The notes beneath the pieces were generated by a model. That model was not told the DNA's origin, did not search any database, and saw nothing but the letters and a program-made list of their open reading frames with translations. From assembly GCA_016789245.1 (NCBI GenBank), contig JAEURM010000019.1, positions 1 to 15,061 on the forward strand: a stretch of 15,061 bases of DNA, read 5' to 3'. The position numbers and the translations under genes are program-made. Every line of letters begins with the position of its first letter. Within the stretch, counting starts at the first letter, position 1. The stretch comes from Anaerolineales bacterium. Its GTDB lineage: Bacteria; Chloroflexota; Anaerolineae; Anaerolineales; UBA6663. Shown one piece after another: positions 1-6,941 of this stretch.

Positions 1-104
1 TGCGCGGGCAGGGTCTCAGCGGCATTTTGCCCGAAGCGGCCGTATTGCTCGGCTTTGCCGCCATGTTTTTTAGCATCGGCGTGTGGCGCTTCCGTTTTGA
101 ATAA
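1..104 (+). CDS. ABC-2 type transporter permease, C-terminal end (partial)
   Basis: Only the last 33 residues are in the window, read in the frame starting at base 3 and ending at TAA 102-104. They form a hydrophobic helix (VLLGFAAMFFSIGVW) followed by a basic and aromatic end (RFRFE). This ending is typical of the last membrane segment of ABC-2 type export permeases, known from the family rather than proven by this short piece. The gene ends 22 bases before a NarL-type kinase on the same strand, and an ABC exporter followed by its own two-component system is a common arrangement. Other polytopic membrane proteins cannot be excluded. Confidence 0.55.
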   Translation, partial: RGQGLSGILPEAAVLLGFAAMFFSIGVWRFRFE

Positions 105-126
105 ATATCCATCCAAAGGAATCAGC

Positions 127-1344
127 ATGCATAAGCAAAAGCATCAAACTGGCCGTTTGGAAGCGAGTTCTAAAGTAACGTACAATCCCACCATGTCTAA
201 GCCTAGCTTCGCCAGCCGTCTTTCTCAAACCATGCTGGATGCCACGGGTTGGTTCACCATTGGTGTGGTGGCCATCCTCAGTTACGTCACCATTGATGAC
301 CCGGCCAATCGCTGGGTGGGCGTGGGGCTATGCTTGGCCGTTGCCGTCCTAGATTTTTTTTGGGAGGAACGGCTTCGCCACCGCTACATTCATTTTTATT
401 TTGCCGCGCAAGTGGCGTTGATCATTGCCCTGTTTTCGATCCAGCTAGATACGTTTATAGCCCCGATTCTGTTTTTTATCTTGAGCGCCCAAGCGATTGT
501 GAGCTTGCCCGGGCGGTGGGCCGCTGTTTGGATTAGCGTTTTTATCCTTGTTACAGGCACGTTTAGTGTTCTGAGTTTGGGCTGGGCGCGCGGCTTGCTC
601 ACCACACTGCCGTACGTGGGCGGCTACTCCTTTTTTGCCGCGTTTGGCAAAGCCACGCGTGAGGCGCAAGAAGCGCGCCACGAAACGCAACGCTTGCTCA
701 CCGAACTGCAGGCCGCACAATCCCAACTCAAGGAACTCACCATCATTGAAGAGCGCAATCGCCTCGCGCGTGAATTGCATGATTCGCTCGGTCACCGGCT
801 GACGGTGGCGGTGGTGCAATTGGAAGGCGCGCAAAGGCTGATGGGCAAAGACCCGGAGCGCGCGGCCCGCATGATTGGCACGATGCGCGAACAAATGAAG
901 GAAGCGCTGGCGGATTTGCGCCACTCGGTGGCAACATTGCGAAGCCCACTTACCGAGGATTTACCACTGCCAGCCGCACTGGCACAACTGGCGCAAGAGT
1001 TTCAAGACAGCACCGGCTTACCCGTTCACCTCAGCCTACCCGCTGAATTGCCCACGTTGGATGAAGCCCAACGGCTCACGCTCTACCGCACTACGCAAGA
1101 ATCTTTTACCAACGCCCACAAACACGCCGGCGCTAAAAACATTTGGCTAAATTTAGAAACGGCTAGCGGCCAACTCATTTTGCAAGTGGCGGATGATGGC
1201 GTGGGTTTGCCCGAAACCGTAAACGGCAATAGTTTTGGCTTACTCGGCTTGCGGGAACGCGCCGCCCAAGTCAACGGCCAGCTTGAGTTTGGCACGCGGC
1301 CCGGCGGCGGCACGCAAGTGGCGCTTACCTTGCCTTTGGCCTAG
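127..1344 (+). CDS. Sensor histidine kinase, NarL/DesK type (HisKA_3)
   Basis: A 405-residue membrane sensor kinase that should autophosphorylate on His and pass the phosphate to the response regulator encoded next. Residues about 40-175 hold roughly five to six hydrophobic segments. A coiled linker (about 178-205) leads to the HisKA_3 dimerisation domain, with the H-box ELHDSLGH and phospho-acceptor His218. The HATPase domain follows: N-box around Asn329 (ESFTNAHKHAG), DDGVGLP at 356-362, and a glycine-rich lid (FGLLGLRERA and PGGGT). The start at 127 is chosen because AAAGGA (115-120) lies 6 bases upstream. The frame stays open back to 55 but overlaps the previous gene there, and the ATG at 193 has no ribosome site. 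The stimulus is unknown; the membrane part resembles no sensor domain I recognise. Confidence 0.92.
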   Translation: MHKQKHQTGRLEASSKVTYNPTMSKPSFASRLSQTMLDATGWFTIGVVAILSYVTIDDPANRWVGVGLCLAVAVLDFFWEERLRHRYIHFYFAAQVALIIALFSIQLDTFIAPILFFILSAQAIVSLPGRWAAVWISVFILVTGTFSVLSLGWARGLLTTLPYVGGYSFFAAFGKATREAQEARHETQRLLTELQAAQSQLKELTIIEERNRLARELHDSLGHRLTVAVVQLEGAQRLMGKDPERAARMIGTMREQMKEALADLRHSVATLRSPLTEDLPLPAALAQLAQEFQDSTGLPVHLSLPAELPTLDEAQRLTLYRTTQESFTNAHKHAGAKNIWLNLETASGQLILQVADDGVGLPETVNGNSFGLLGLRERAAQVNGQLEFGTRPGGGTQVALTLPLA

Positions 1345-1388
1345 GTACGGGCGAAGCATTCGGCCCTACACCCACCATAACCACCCTC

Positions 1389-2051
1389 ATGCCCATCAAA
1401 ATTCTCCTCGTGGATGACCAACGCTTGATGCGCGAAGGCTTGCGCACGCTTTTGGAATTGGAAGATGATTTTGAAATTGTGGGCGAGGCCGGTGATGGGC
1501 AAGCCGGTTTAGAAGCGTTCGCGCACCTTAAGCCGGATGTGGTGTTGATGGATATCCGCATGCCAGTGCTGAACGGCGTGGAAGCCACCCGCCGCCTGTT
1601 GGCGCAAAGCTCCAATGCTCGCGTTATCATCCTCACTACATTTGATGATGATGCGAATGTGTTTGAAGGTTTGCGCGCGGGCGCGTTGGGCTATTTACTC
1701 AAAGATGTTTCCGGCGCAGATTTGGCGGCCGCGGTGCGCACGGTGGCGGGTGGCGGCGCGTTAATTGAGCCGAGCGTGGCGCGGCGCGTCTTTGCCGAAT
1801 TTGCGCGGCTGGCCCCGCAAAGCAAACCGGCCACCCCCTCAGCAGAATCGGGTTTAGTGGAGCCGCTCTCAGAGCGCGAGTTAGATGTGTTGAAATTGGT
1901 GGCCGAGGGCCTGAGCAACAAGGAAATTGGCCAGAAGTTGAGTTTGGCCGAAGGCACCGTGAAAAACTATGTCACCAATATGATGGGGAAAATTGGCGCG
2001 CGGGATAGAACGCAAGCCGCACTGCGGGCGCGGGAGTTAGGATTGATTTAG
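1389..2051 (+). CDS. Response regulator, NarL/FixJ family (REC + LuxR HTH)
   Basis: A 220-residue DNA-binding response regulator. The receiver domain (about 3-118) has the acidic pair Asp9/Asp10, phospho-acceptor Asp55 in VLMDIRMP, switch Thr83/Thr84 and conserved Lys105 in GYLLKD. A flexible linker rich in Ala, Pro and Ser precedes a LuxR-type helix-turn-helix at about 158-218, with SERELDVLKLVAEGLSNKEI and then GTVKNYVTNMMGKIGARDR. The gene begins 44 bases after the kinase stop with no clear Shine-Dalgarno sequence, so translation may depend on the upstream gene. It is the evident partner of the kinase. By analogy with similar loci it may regulate the ABC transporter upstream; that is inference. 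Confidence 0.95.
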   Translation: MPIKILLVDDQRLMREGLRTLLELEDDFEIVGEAGDGQAGLEAFAHLKPDVVLMDIRMPVLNGVEATRRLLAQSSNARVIILTTFDDDANVFEGLRAGALGYLLKDVSGADLAAAVRTVAGGGALIEPSVARRVFAEFARLAPQSKPATPSAESGLVEPLSERELDVLKLVAEGLSNKEIGQKLSLAEGTVKNYVTNMMGKIGARDRTQAALRARELGLI

Positions 2052-2084
2052 TAGGGAGGCGCTTTTTGCGAAACGTCCCTACTA
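2049..2084. terminator. Hairpin overlapping the regulator stop codon, between convergent genes
   Basis: The arms TAGTAGGGA (2049-2057) and TCCCTACTA (2076-2084) are perfectly complementary over 9 bp and enclose an inner CGC-TTTTT-GCG hairpin (2060-2070). The left arm starts on the TAG stop of the response regulator. There is no good T-tract after it, so it may act as a bidirectional transcription end or be a dispersed GTAGGGAxG-type repeat. A second hairpin, GCCAAT-cgct-ATTGGC (2091-2106), overlaps the stop codon of the convergent minus-strand gene. Confidence 0.5.
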
Positions 2085-2098
2085 AGCTTCGCCAATCG

Positions 2099-2848
2099 CT
2101 ATTGGCTATTCGCCATCCCCGCCGCTTCCACAAACTTCTCAAACAGCCGCTTCATCTCTGGTTGGGCTTGCAAATTCTCCGGATGCCACTGCACGCCCAG
2201 TGCAAACGGATGATCCGGCTTCTCCAAACCTTCAATCACACCATCCGGCGCTTTGGCTACTATGGTTAACCCACTGCCCACCTGCTTCACCGATTGATGA
2301 TGCCGGCTGTTAACGTTCAAGATTGGGTTACCCAACACACGCCCCAAGTGTGAGTCTTCTTCCACCCGCACCAAGTGCGCCAAATGTTCACGCGGAAATT
2401 CACTCACGGGGTGGGCGTGGCGCTCTAGTGGGGCGGCATATTCACTAGGCAAATCCTGAAAGAGTGAGCCGCCTTGCGCCACGTTCATCACTTGCATGCC
2501 ACGGCACACGCCTAACAGTGGCTTGCCTTCATTCAGCGCATATTGCGCTACCGTCAACTCAGACCGGTCACGGTCTAAATCCACCGTGCCCAAGTTGGGG
2601 CTAGGTTCTTCATTGAAGTAGGTTGGGTCAATATCACAGCCGCCGGGCAAAAGCACGGCATCTACGCGTTCATACAACGCGCGCAAATCAGCCCCTTGAA
2701 CCGAAAGCGGAATGAGCACGGGCAAACCGCCAGCCCCTAATACCGCGTTGATGTAAGTGACGAGCACGCCTTCCGCATCCCGGTCTTTTTCGGTGCGGTA
2801 GCCGGAGGAGAAATGTTCTGTAGTGAGGCCGATGAGGGGTTTGGGCAT
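2099..2848 (-). CDS. Gamma-glutamyl-gamma-aminobutyrate hydrolase family protein (peptidase C26)
   Basis: A 249-residue class I glutamine amidotransferase-like hydrolase of the PuuD family. The family cleaves gamma-glutamyl amides such as gamma-glutamyl-GABA in putrescine breakdown, but members with other substrates exist. The nucleophile is Cys115 in LLGVCRGMQV, with the oxyanion glycine motif LLPGGCDIDP at about 66-75. The other triad residues are His222 and Glu224 in GVQWHPENLQ. The conserved NSRHHQSVK segment (180-188) is also present. Length matches the family (about 240-255). The ATG at 2848 gives the usual N-terminus (PLIGLTTE) of the family. No putrescine-pathway gene is nearby, so the substrate is not assigned and no gene symbol is given. 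Confidence 0.9.
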   Translation of the reverse strand: MPKPLIGLTTEHFSSGYRTEKDRDAEGVLVTYINAVLGAGGLPVLIPLSVQGADLRALYERVDAVLLPGGCDIDPTYFNEEPSPNLGTVDLDRDRSELTVAQYALNEGKPLLGVCRGMQVMNVAQGGSLFQDLPSEYAAPLERHAHPVSEFPREHLAHLVRVEEDSHLGRVLGNPILNVNSRHHQSVKQVGSGLTIVAKAPDGVIEGLEKPDHPFALGVQWHPENLQAQPEMKRLFEKFVEAAGMANSQ

Positions 2849-2863
2849 AAGAGAAGTGTGATG

Positions 2864-2910
2864 CGTGAAACATGTATAAGCAAAACGGCCTTCACGTTTT
2901 ACGTTTCACG
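2864..2910. repeat. Intergenic inverted repeat carrying a 17-nt dispersed motif
   Basis: CGTGAAAC (2864-2871) is the reverse complement of GTTTCACG (2903-2910). The right side contains ACGTTTTACGTTTCACG (2894-2910), which recurs exactly at 14298-14314 in the same orientation, also in the gap upstream of a minus-strand gene. It lies between the C26 hydrolase start and the rplS terminator. Confidence 0.55.
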
Positions 2911-2921
2911 AGAGACAGAAA

Positions 2922-2948
2922 AGGCGCAGACCATAAAAGTCTACGCCT
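2922..2948 (-). terminator. Rho-independent terminator of rplS
   Basis: The arms 2922-2931 and 2939-2948 pair over 10 positions with one C-A mismatch around a 7-base loop. Read on the minus strand the hairpin is followed by TTTTCTGTC, and it lies 28 bases after the rplS stop codon. It separates rplS from the downstream hydrolase gene. Confidence 0.75.
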
Positions 2949-2975
2949 CTTGAAAAAACAACTTGGGTTGAAGTT

Positions 2976-3329
2976 TTACGCGTCCGTGCGCTTTTCCTTC
3001 AGGCGGGCGGCCTTGCCACGCAAATTGCGCAGGTAGTACAGTTGTGCACGGCGCACCTGAGCAGAGCGGAATACTTCTACTTTTTCAATGCGTGGGGAGC
3101 GAAGCAGGAAAGTTCGCTCGACGCCCACGCCGTGAGAGGCAATGCGGCGCACCGTAAAGTTGGCTTGGTTGCCGCCACGGCGGGTGCGGATGACGGTGCC
3201 TTTGAATTCTTGCACGCGTTCCTTGTTGCCTTCCACAATGCGTACATGCACGCTCACGTTATCACCGGGCTTGAGCGTTGGGACGTTGGGGTTGGGTTTG
3301 GCTTCTACAGCCTTGATTAAGTCAGCCAT
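2976..3329 (-). CDS. rplS: 50S ribosomal protein L19
   Basis: A 117-residue ribosomal protein of the large subunit, located at the 30S-50S interface in known ribosomes. The sequence is a full-length match to the L19 pattern: [20 protein letters not shown] (about 21-40), [29 protein letters not shown] and [20 protein letters not shown] (about 78-97), then [16 protein letters not shown]. The usual bacterial neighbours (rpsP, rimM, trmD) are not adjacent here. The gene appears to be its own transcription unit, with a near-consensus promoter, a hairpin leader and a downstream terminator. Start ATG 3329 has a GAGAG ribosome-site candidate 8 bases upstream. Confidence 0.98.
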   Translation of the reverse strand: MADLIKAVEAKPNPNVPTLKPGDNVSVHVRIVEGNKERVQEFKGTVIRTRRGGNQANFTVRRIASHGVGVERTFLLRSPRIEKVEVFRSAQVRRAQLYYLRNLRGKAARLKEKRTDA

Positions 3330-3367
3330 GAGTCACACTCTCAATTTCTACACACTAGGCAAAATTA

Positions 3368-3391
3368 ACCGCCCACAACATGCTGGGCGGT
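3368..3391 (-). promoter_or_regulatory. Hairpin at the 5' end of the rplS leader (possible attenuator or autoregulatory site)
   Basis: ACCGCCCA (3368-3375) and TGGGCGGT (3384-3391) form a perfect 8-bp stem with an 8-base loop. On the minus strand it is followed by TAATTTTG. It sits about 5 bases after the start site predicted from the promoter at 3403-3431 and 38 bases before the rplS ATG. It could be an attenuator, an L19-binding leader, or a 5' stabilising stem. It could also serve as the terminator of the NUDIX gene upstream. Confidence 0.5.
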
Positions 3392-3402
3392 CAGCGGGCG
3401 AG

Positions 3403-3431
3403 ATTATAGCAGGCCCAATGATGACTCACAA
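3403..3431 (-). promoter_or_regulatory. Sigma-70-type promoter for rplS
   Basis: On the minus strand, TTGTGA (3431-3426) is followed by a 17-base spacer and a perfect TATAAT (3408-3403). Expected transcription start is near 3396, giving a leader of about 67 bases before the rplS ATG. It is the best promoter I could find in the window. Confidence 0.8.
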
Positions 3432-3458
3432 GGGCGGAGATTCTACGCGGCGAACGGC

Positions 3459-3983
3459 TTACCACCCTAAACGGCGGCTGGCCGCCAGCAGAGCCGCAAG
3501 GCTTTTGGCGTCCCGCACGTCGCCGTTATCCACTGCGGCCAAAGCTTCCGCCACCGTTAGCTTCACCACTTCAATTTGCTCATCCGCATCCGGCGGCAGG
3601 GGCGCGGGTGAAAGTTCTGTAGCGAGGTACGTGTACATTTTCTCAGTGGAGTAGCCGGGCGCGAGGAAGAAGGTGGAAATGTGTTCCAGCCGCGCGGCCT
3701 GCATACCAATTTCTTCTTGTAGTTCCCTCTGTGCGCCAAGGGCCGGGTCTTCATCCGCGTGCAAGGTTCCGGCAGGTAATTCTAAAATGGTTTCACCCAC
3801 GCTGTGCCGGTACTGCCGGATAAACCACACATTGCCCGCCGCATCTACCGGAACCATGGTGACGGCGCCAGTATGCTCCACAATTTCCATGCGGTGCGTT
3901 TTGCCCGGCGCGTACTCCACTTCATCCAACCGAATGGAAAACGCACGGCCCGTAAACGCAATTTCAGATTTAAGAACTTTCAT
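3459..3983 (-). CDS. NUDIX hydrolase, ADP-ribose pyrophosphatase-like
   Basis: A 174-residue NUDIX enzyme expected to hydrolyse a nucleoside diphosphate linked to another group, most likely ADP-ribose to AMP and ribose 5-phosphate. The NUDIX box is complete at 72-94: G72, E78, then RELQEEIGM with the metal-binding glutamates. Pro109 lies 16 residues after the box glycine, a position used in the family to mark ADP-ribose pyrophosphatases. The N-terminal beta domain (VEHTGAVTMVPVDAAGNVWF) also fits that group. Start ATG 3983 has no strong ribosome site. A 12-bp hairpin separates it from the LysM gene upstream, and the rplS promoter lies just beyond its end. Exact substrate is not provable from sequence. 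Confidence 0.9.
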   Translation of the reverse strand: MKVLKSEIAFTGRAFSIRLDEVEYAPGKTHRMEIVEHTGAVTMVPVDAAGNVWFIRQYRHSVGETILELPAGTLHADEDPALGAQRELQEEIGMQAARLEHISTFFLAPGYSTEKMYTYLATELSPAPLPPDADEQIEVVKLTVAEALAAVDNGDVRDAKSLAALLAASRRLGW

Positions 3984-4006
3984 AGCGTAGTTGCCTAGAA
4001 TAGAGA

Positions 4007-4033
4007 AAGGGCGCAGAGAATCTCTGCGCCCTT
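4007..4033 (-). terminator. Terminator of the LysM lipoprotein gene
   Basis: A 12-bp perfect stem, with arms 4007-4018 and 4022-4033 and a 3-base loop. On the minus strand it is followed by the T-rich stretch TCTCTATTCT. It lies 26 bases after the LysM gene stop and 24 bases before the NUDIX start. Confidence 0.65.
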
Positions 4034-4058
4034 GAGCGAAGCGTGAGGGCCGAGCGGC

Positions 4059-4778
4059 TTATGGATAGGTGAGCACTTGCCCGGGGAAGATGCGATAGGG
4101 CGCGGCAATGTTATTGCGGGCGGCCATTTGCTCGGTGGTGAAGCCGCAGTTGAAGGCGATGCGGAACAGGTTATCACCACCTTTGACGGTATAAGTGCCT
4201 TTGCACGTAGCGGCTGGCGGCACGGGCGTGGCCGTTGCGCCGGGAGCCACTGTTGGGGCTGGGGCCGCGCCGGGCAGATTCAGTTTTTGGCCGGGGGTGA
4301 GCCGGTTGGGGTTAATGCCCGGGTTGGCGGCAATAATCGCTTGCGGCTGGAAGTTGCACTCGCGCGCAATCTTGTAAATCCAATCACCTTGCTTCACAGT
4401 GTACGGGCTGGCGCAGGCCGCGCCTACAGGTGGCACAGGTGTGGCCGTAATCACAGGTGGCAGGGTAGGTACTACAGTGGGTGAAACCACTTGGGTATTT
4501 CCCGGAATGGGGGAAGCGGTAGCGGTGGCCACTTGCCCAGAATCTAAACCGCCGCCGCCCGCCACTTGTGTAGAGCCGCTAAACAACTGCGTGCTCAGGG
4601 CGTCCATAGTGGGGTCACCTTTGGGGCCAGAGCCAGTGCCGGTGTCCAGCCCGGCATCGGGCACGGTGCCGCCAGTGGTAGCGGTGGGGGCGCTATCCGT
4701 GGTGGCCGAGCGCTGGCAGGCGGCCAAAACTAGGCTACCAATCAGCAAGGTACTCAACAATAGGGTTCGTGTTTTCAT
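4059..4778 (-). CDS. Secreted lipoprotein with two LysM domains
   Basis: A 239-residue exported protein predicted to bind peptidoglycan or another N-acetylglucosamine polymer. A signal peptide (1-20) ends in the lipobox LVLAAC, giving lipidated Cys21. Residues 22-125 are a low-complexity linker rich in Thr, Pro, Gly and Ala. LysM1 covers about 126-169 (YTVKQGDWIYKIA ... LTPGQKLNLP) and LysM2 about 196-239 (YTVKGGDNLFRIA ... IFPGQVLTYP), joined by a Pro/Ala linker. Each LysM has a Cys four residues before its YTV and another in its first helix (C122/C141 and C192/C211, both spaced 19), suggesting one disulfide per domain. A strong AGGAGG lies 6 bases before ATG 4778. No catalytic domain is present, so its role is probably binding or anchoring. 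Confidence 0.9.
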   Translation of the reverse strand: MKTRTLLLSTLLIGSLVLAACQRSATTDSAPTATTGGTVPDAGLDTGTGSGPKGDPTMDALSTQLFSGSTQVAGGGGLDSGQVATATASPIPGNTQVVSPTVVPTLPPVITATPVPPVGAACASPYTVKQGDWIYKIARECNFQPQAIIAANPGINPNRLTPGQKLNLPGAAPAPTVAPGATATPVPPAATCKGTYTVKGGDNLFRIAFNCGFTTEQMAARNNIAAPYRIFPGQVLTYP

Positions 4779-5042
4779 CTAAAGCCTCCTGGGCCGCATA
4801 AAGCTATTTGCCCAATTCCAGTGCAGTTTTTGTGCCAGCGAGCAGTTTGCCGGATTATTGTGGCGCAAGTGCTTTTTTTAAGCAAACGGCTTCACGGCTA
4901 GGAAGCTGACGTTTGGCACGGAGGAGCAGTTCCATTTGGCCGCCAAATATGTGAAGAAGAGTGCCGGTTAGTGGTGTTGGTTAACGCACAGCCACCCAGA
5001 AACTTTGCGCCCTCGCGTTAAAAACCCTACGCTTTTCTAAAT
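4779..5042. other. Intergenic region with a possible coding remnant
   Basis: This 264-base gap separates the end of the thiolase gene from the start of the LysM gene, both on the minus strand. It holds the LysM ribosome site at 4785-4790. On the plus strand, 4882-4968 is open and reads as a charged, helix-like 29-residue tail ending EEQFHLAAKYVKKSAG before TAG 4969-4971. It has no ATG, GTG or TTG start after the preceding stop, so at best it is a decayed gene end. A long-range TTAACGC/GCGTTAA pair (4981-4987 and 5015-5021) was seen; no convincing terminator or promoter. Confidence 0.3.
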
Positions 5043-6200
5043 TCAACCATCTGCCCGCAAGATGTGGGTGACGATGGTGGCACCACTGCCGCCAATGTTC
5101 TGAGCCATGCCAATTTTGGCCTCTGGCACTTGTGTGCCCGCGGCTTCACCCCGCAACTGCTGAACCAACTCCACAATTTGGTACACGCCAGTAGCCCCCA
5201 CCGGATGCCCGCGTGCCTTAAGGCCCCCGCGCGTGGCAATGGGCACTTGGCCGTGCGGCGTAATTTGCTCATCCAGCGCCAAGCGGGGGCCATGCCCGCG
5301 TTCGGCAAAACCGCATGCTTCCAGTGAGAGGGCGGCCATGATGGAGAACGCATCATGCAGTTCAAAAATATCAATGGCCGCCGGGCCAAGGCCGGCTTGG
5401 GCATACGCTTTATTTACGGATTGGTACGCCGCTGAAAGCCAGAGCGGGTCACGTCGGTCATGCACGGCCAATGTATCCGTAGCCGAAGCAGAGGCCACCA
5501 CGCGGATGAGGGGCCGGCCATTCTTCTTTAGCGTCTCGGTAGGAACTAACAACACGGCGGCGGCACCATCGCCGATGGGTGAAGCATCTAACAAATTGAT
5601 AGGGTCAGCAATCATGCGGGCGCGCTGATATTGTTTTTCCGTTACGGCTTCATGCAAGCGCGCGTTAGGGTTGTGCATGGCGTTGCCGTGCGCGTTGATG
5701 GCGAACTGAGCAAAGTGTTCTTTCTGCCAGCCGTAGGTGTACATATAGCGGCGCATGATGAGAGCGTTGAGGGCCACAAACGAAACGCCCTGCGCGGCTT
5801 CCCAATCCGCATCGGCGGCGGAGGCGAGGCCGCCCGTGGTGGTGGGGCCAACCGTATCCGTCATCTTTTCTACGCCCACGGCCAGTGCAGACTCTAATTC
5901 CCCGGAGGCCACGGCGATGAGGGCTTGCCGCATAGCCGCGCCGCCCGAGCCGCACGCGGCTTCCATCTTCACGGCTTCGGTGCCGCGCAAGCCTACCCAA
6001 TCCGCCACCAACGCACCTAAATTTTCTTGTTTGTTCAGCGGGCCAGAGAGCATGTTGCCAATGAACAGGCCGTCCGCCGTCTCGCGCCCAGCGTCTTGCA
6101 TGGCGGCAAACACGGCTTCGCCCGCAATTACGCGGATGGATTTATCCCATTGCTCGGCAATGGGGGTTTGCCCAATCCCCAAAATGGCTACTTCACGCAT
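5043..6200 (-). CDS. Thiolase family protein (SCP-x / archaeal acetyl-CoA acetyltransferase type)
   Basis: A 385-residue thiolase expected to act on acyl-CoA thioesters, condensing or cleaving at the beta-keto position. The nucleophile is Cys83 in EAACGSGGAAM. His282 sits in the FELHDAF motif, and His332 in GGLKARGHPVGATG. The C-terminal end reads QNIGGSGATIV, without the second catalytic Cys of classical thiolases, which is the norm for the SCP-x/archaeal subclass. Length fits that subclass (about 380-400). AAGGAGA lies 10 bases before ATG 6200. The usual archaeal-type companions (DUF35 Zn-OB protein, HMG-CoA synthase) are not adjacent, so the pathway is unclear: fatty-acid or sterol side-chain degradation and acetoacetyl-CoA synthesis are all possible. 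Confidence 0.92.
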   Translation of the reverse strand: MREVAILGIGQTPIAEQWDKSIRVIAGEAVFAAMQDAGRETADGLFIGNMLSGPLNKQENLGALVADWVGLRGTEAVKMEAACGSGGAAMRQALIAVASGELESALAVGVEKMTDTVGPTTTGGLASAADADWEAAQGVSFVALNALIMRRYMYTYGWQKEHFAQFAINAHGNAMHNPNARLHEAVTEKQYQRARMIADPINLLDASPIGDGAAAVLLVPTETLKKNGRPLIRVVASASATDTLAVHDRRDPLWLSAAYQSVNKAYAQAGLGPAAIDIFELHDAFSIMAALSLEACGFAERGHGPRLALDEQITPHGQVPIATRGGLKARGHPVGATGVYQIVELVQQLRGEAAGTQVPEAKIGMAQNIGGSGATIVTHILRADG

Positions 6201-6347
6201 AAACTAAAATTCTCCTTATCTCACAGATATCGGCCATTTGCAGTGTGCGGCAAGTGGGCTGTCACCAGCTCTCAAGTTACCCCTCACGCTTTCAACTAAT
6301 CTCACGTAAACTACTAAAAATTGTACCGCCGTTGAAAGGAGGTTGTT

Positions 6348-6869
6348 ATGACTACTTTAACTCGCCCGCTCAACCGCCAAGAAGTGACGTTTTACTTTTG
6401 GTTTGCGGCTTTGCTATGGCTTGGCATTGTAGTAGTCGCCGTGATAGTTTGGGCCGTGGCCTCCGCTTCCACCACGCGGCTCATACGTTTGGGCATAGTG
6501 GCTGATTTTCCGCCACGCGCCCAACCCTATTATGTGCCCGTTAAGCGAGACGGTCTACCCTCAGCGGCGGTGTTTATCGTGCACACAGGTGCGCAGATTA
6601 TTGCCCTCAATGCCGAAAACGCGAGTAACAACTCTCTTTTTAATTGTTCAGAGCGAGTGGTTTGGGTGCCAACCAACCAGCGGTTTGAAGGCCCGTGCAC
6701 CGGCAACAAATTTGCCCTGGATGGAAAACGAATTCTGTCCCCCTTCAACTCGCGGCGCGGCTTAGAAAGTTTTCCGTTGGAAGTACGTGACGGCGAGATA
6801 TGGATTGATTTGAGCGAACCAATTCCGGGTAAGGAAGCGCCCAGCCCGAAATTTACGCCGAGACCATAG
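6348..6869 (+). CDS. Membrane-anchored Rieske-fold protein lacking the [2Fe-2S] ligands
   Basis: A 173-residue protein with one N-terminal membrane helix (about 15-38) and a C-terminal domain that resembles Rieske proteins: VVWVPTNQRFEGPC (104-117), NKFALDG (120-126) and LESFPLEVRDGEIWIDL (139-155). In functional Rieske proteins box I is CTHLGC and box II is CPCHG. Here they read NSLFNC (95-100) and GPCTG (115-119). Thus the Cys and His ligands of both boxes are replaced (N95, L97, G115, T118), while both disulfide cysteines (C100, C117) remain. The only His of the protein (H79) lies outside the boxes. It should fold but not carry a cluster. AAGGAGG lies 5 bases before ATG 6348. The box alignment is by eye; box I has a small insertion after C100. 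A thioredoxin-like gene follows. Confidence 0.75.
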   Translation: MTTLTRPLNRQEVTFYFWFAALLWLGIVVVAVIVWAVASASTTRLIRLGIVADFPPRAQPYYVPVKRDGLPSAAVFIVHTGAQIIALNAENASNNSLFNCSERVVWVPTNQRFEGPCTGNKFALDGKRILSPFNSRRGLESFPLEVRDGEIWIDLSEPIPGKEAPSPKFTPRP

Positions 6870-6876
6870 ACGCTCC

Positions 6877-6922
6877 GGCTAAAGTCCGAAGGGCTTTCAT
6901 GAACTAAGGAAGGGCTTTAGCC
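6877..6922. repeat. Hairpin repeat upstream of the TlpA-like gene
   Basis: GGCTAAAG (6877-6884) and CTTTAGCC (6915-6922) pair perfectly over 8 bp. A second copy of the GGGCTTT half lies between them (6891-6897). The pattern resembles dispersed GGCTAAAG...CTTTAGCC repeats known from several bacterial phyla. It fills most of the 72-base gap before the TlpA-like gene. Confidence 0.5.
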
Positions 6923-6941
6923 CGACCGTTGCGAATTAACT

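Noticed and set aside
55..126. Longer kinase N-terminus starting at ATG 55
   Set aside because: It overlaps the ABC permease tail, which is a convincing protein end, and a good ribosome site precedes ATG 127.
445..924. 159-codon minus-strand open frame inside the kinase gene
   Set aside because: It is the shadow of a clear kinase frame, has no recognisable protein pattern and no ribosome site.
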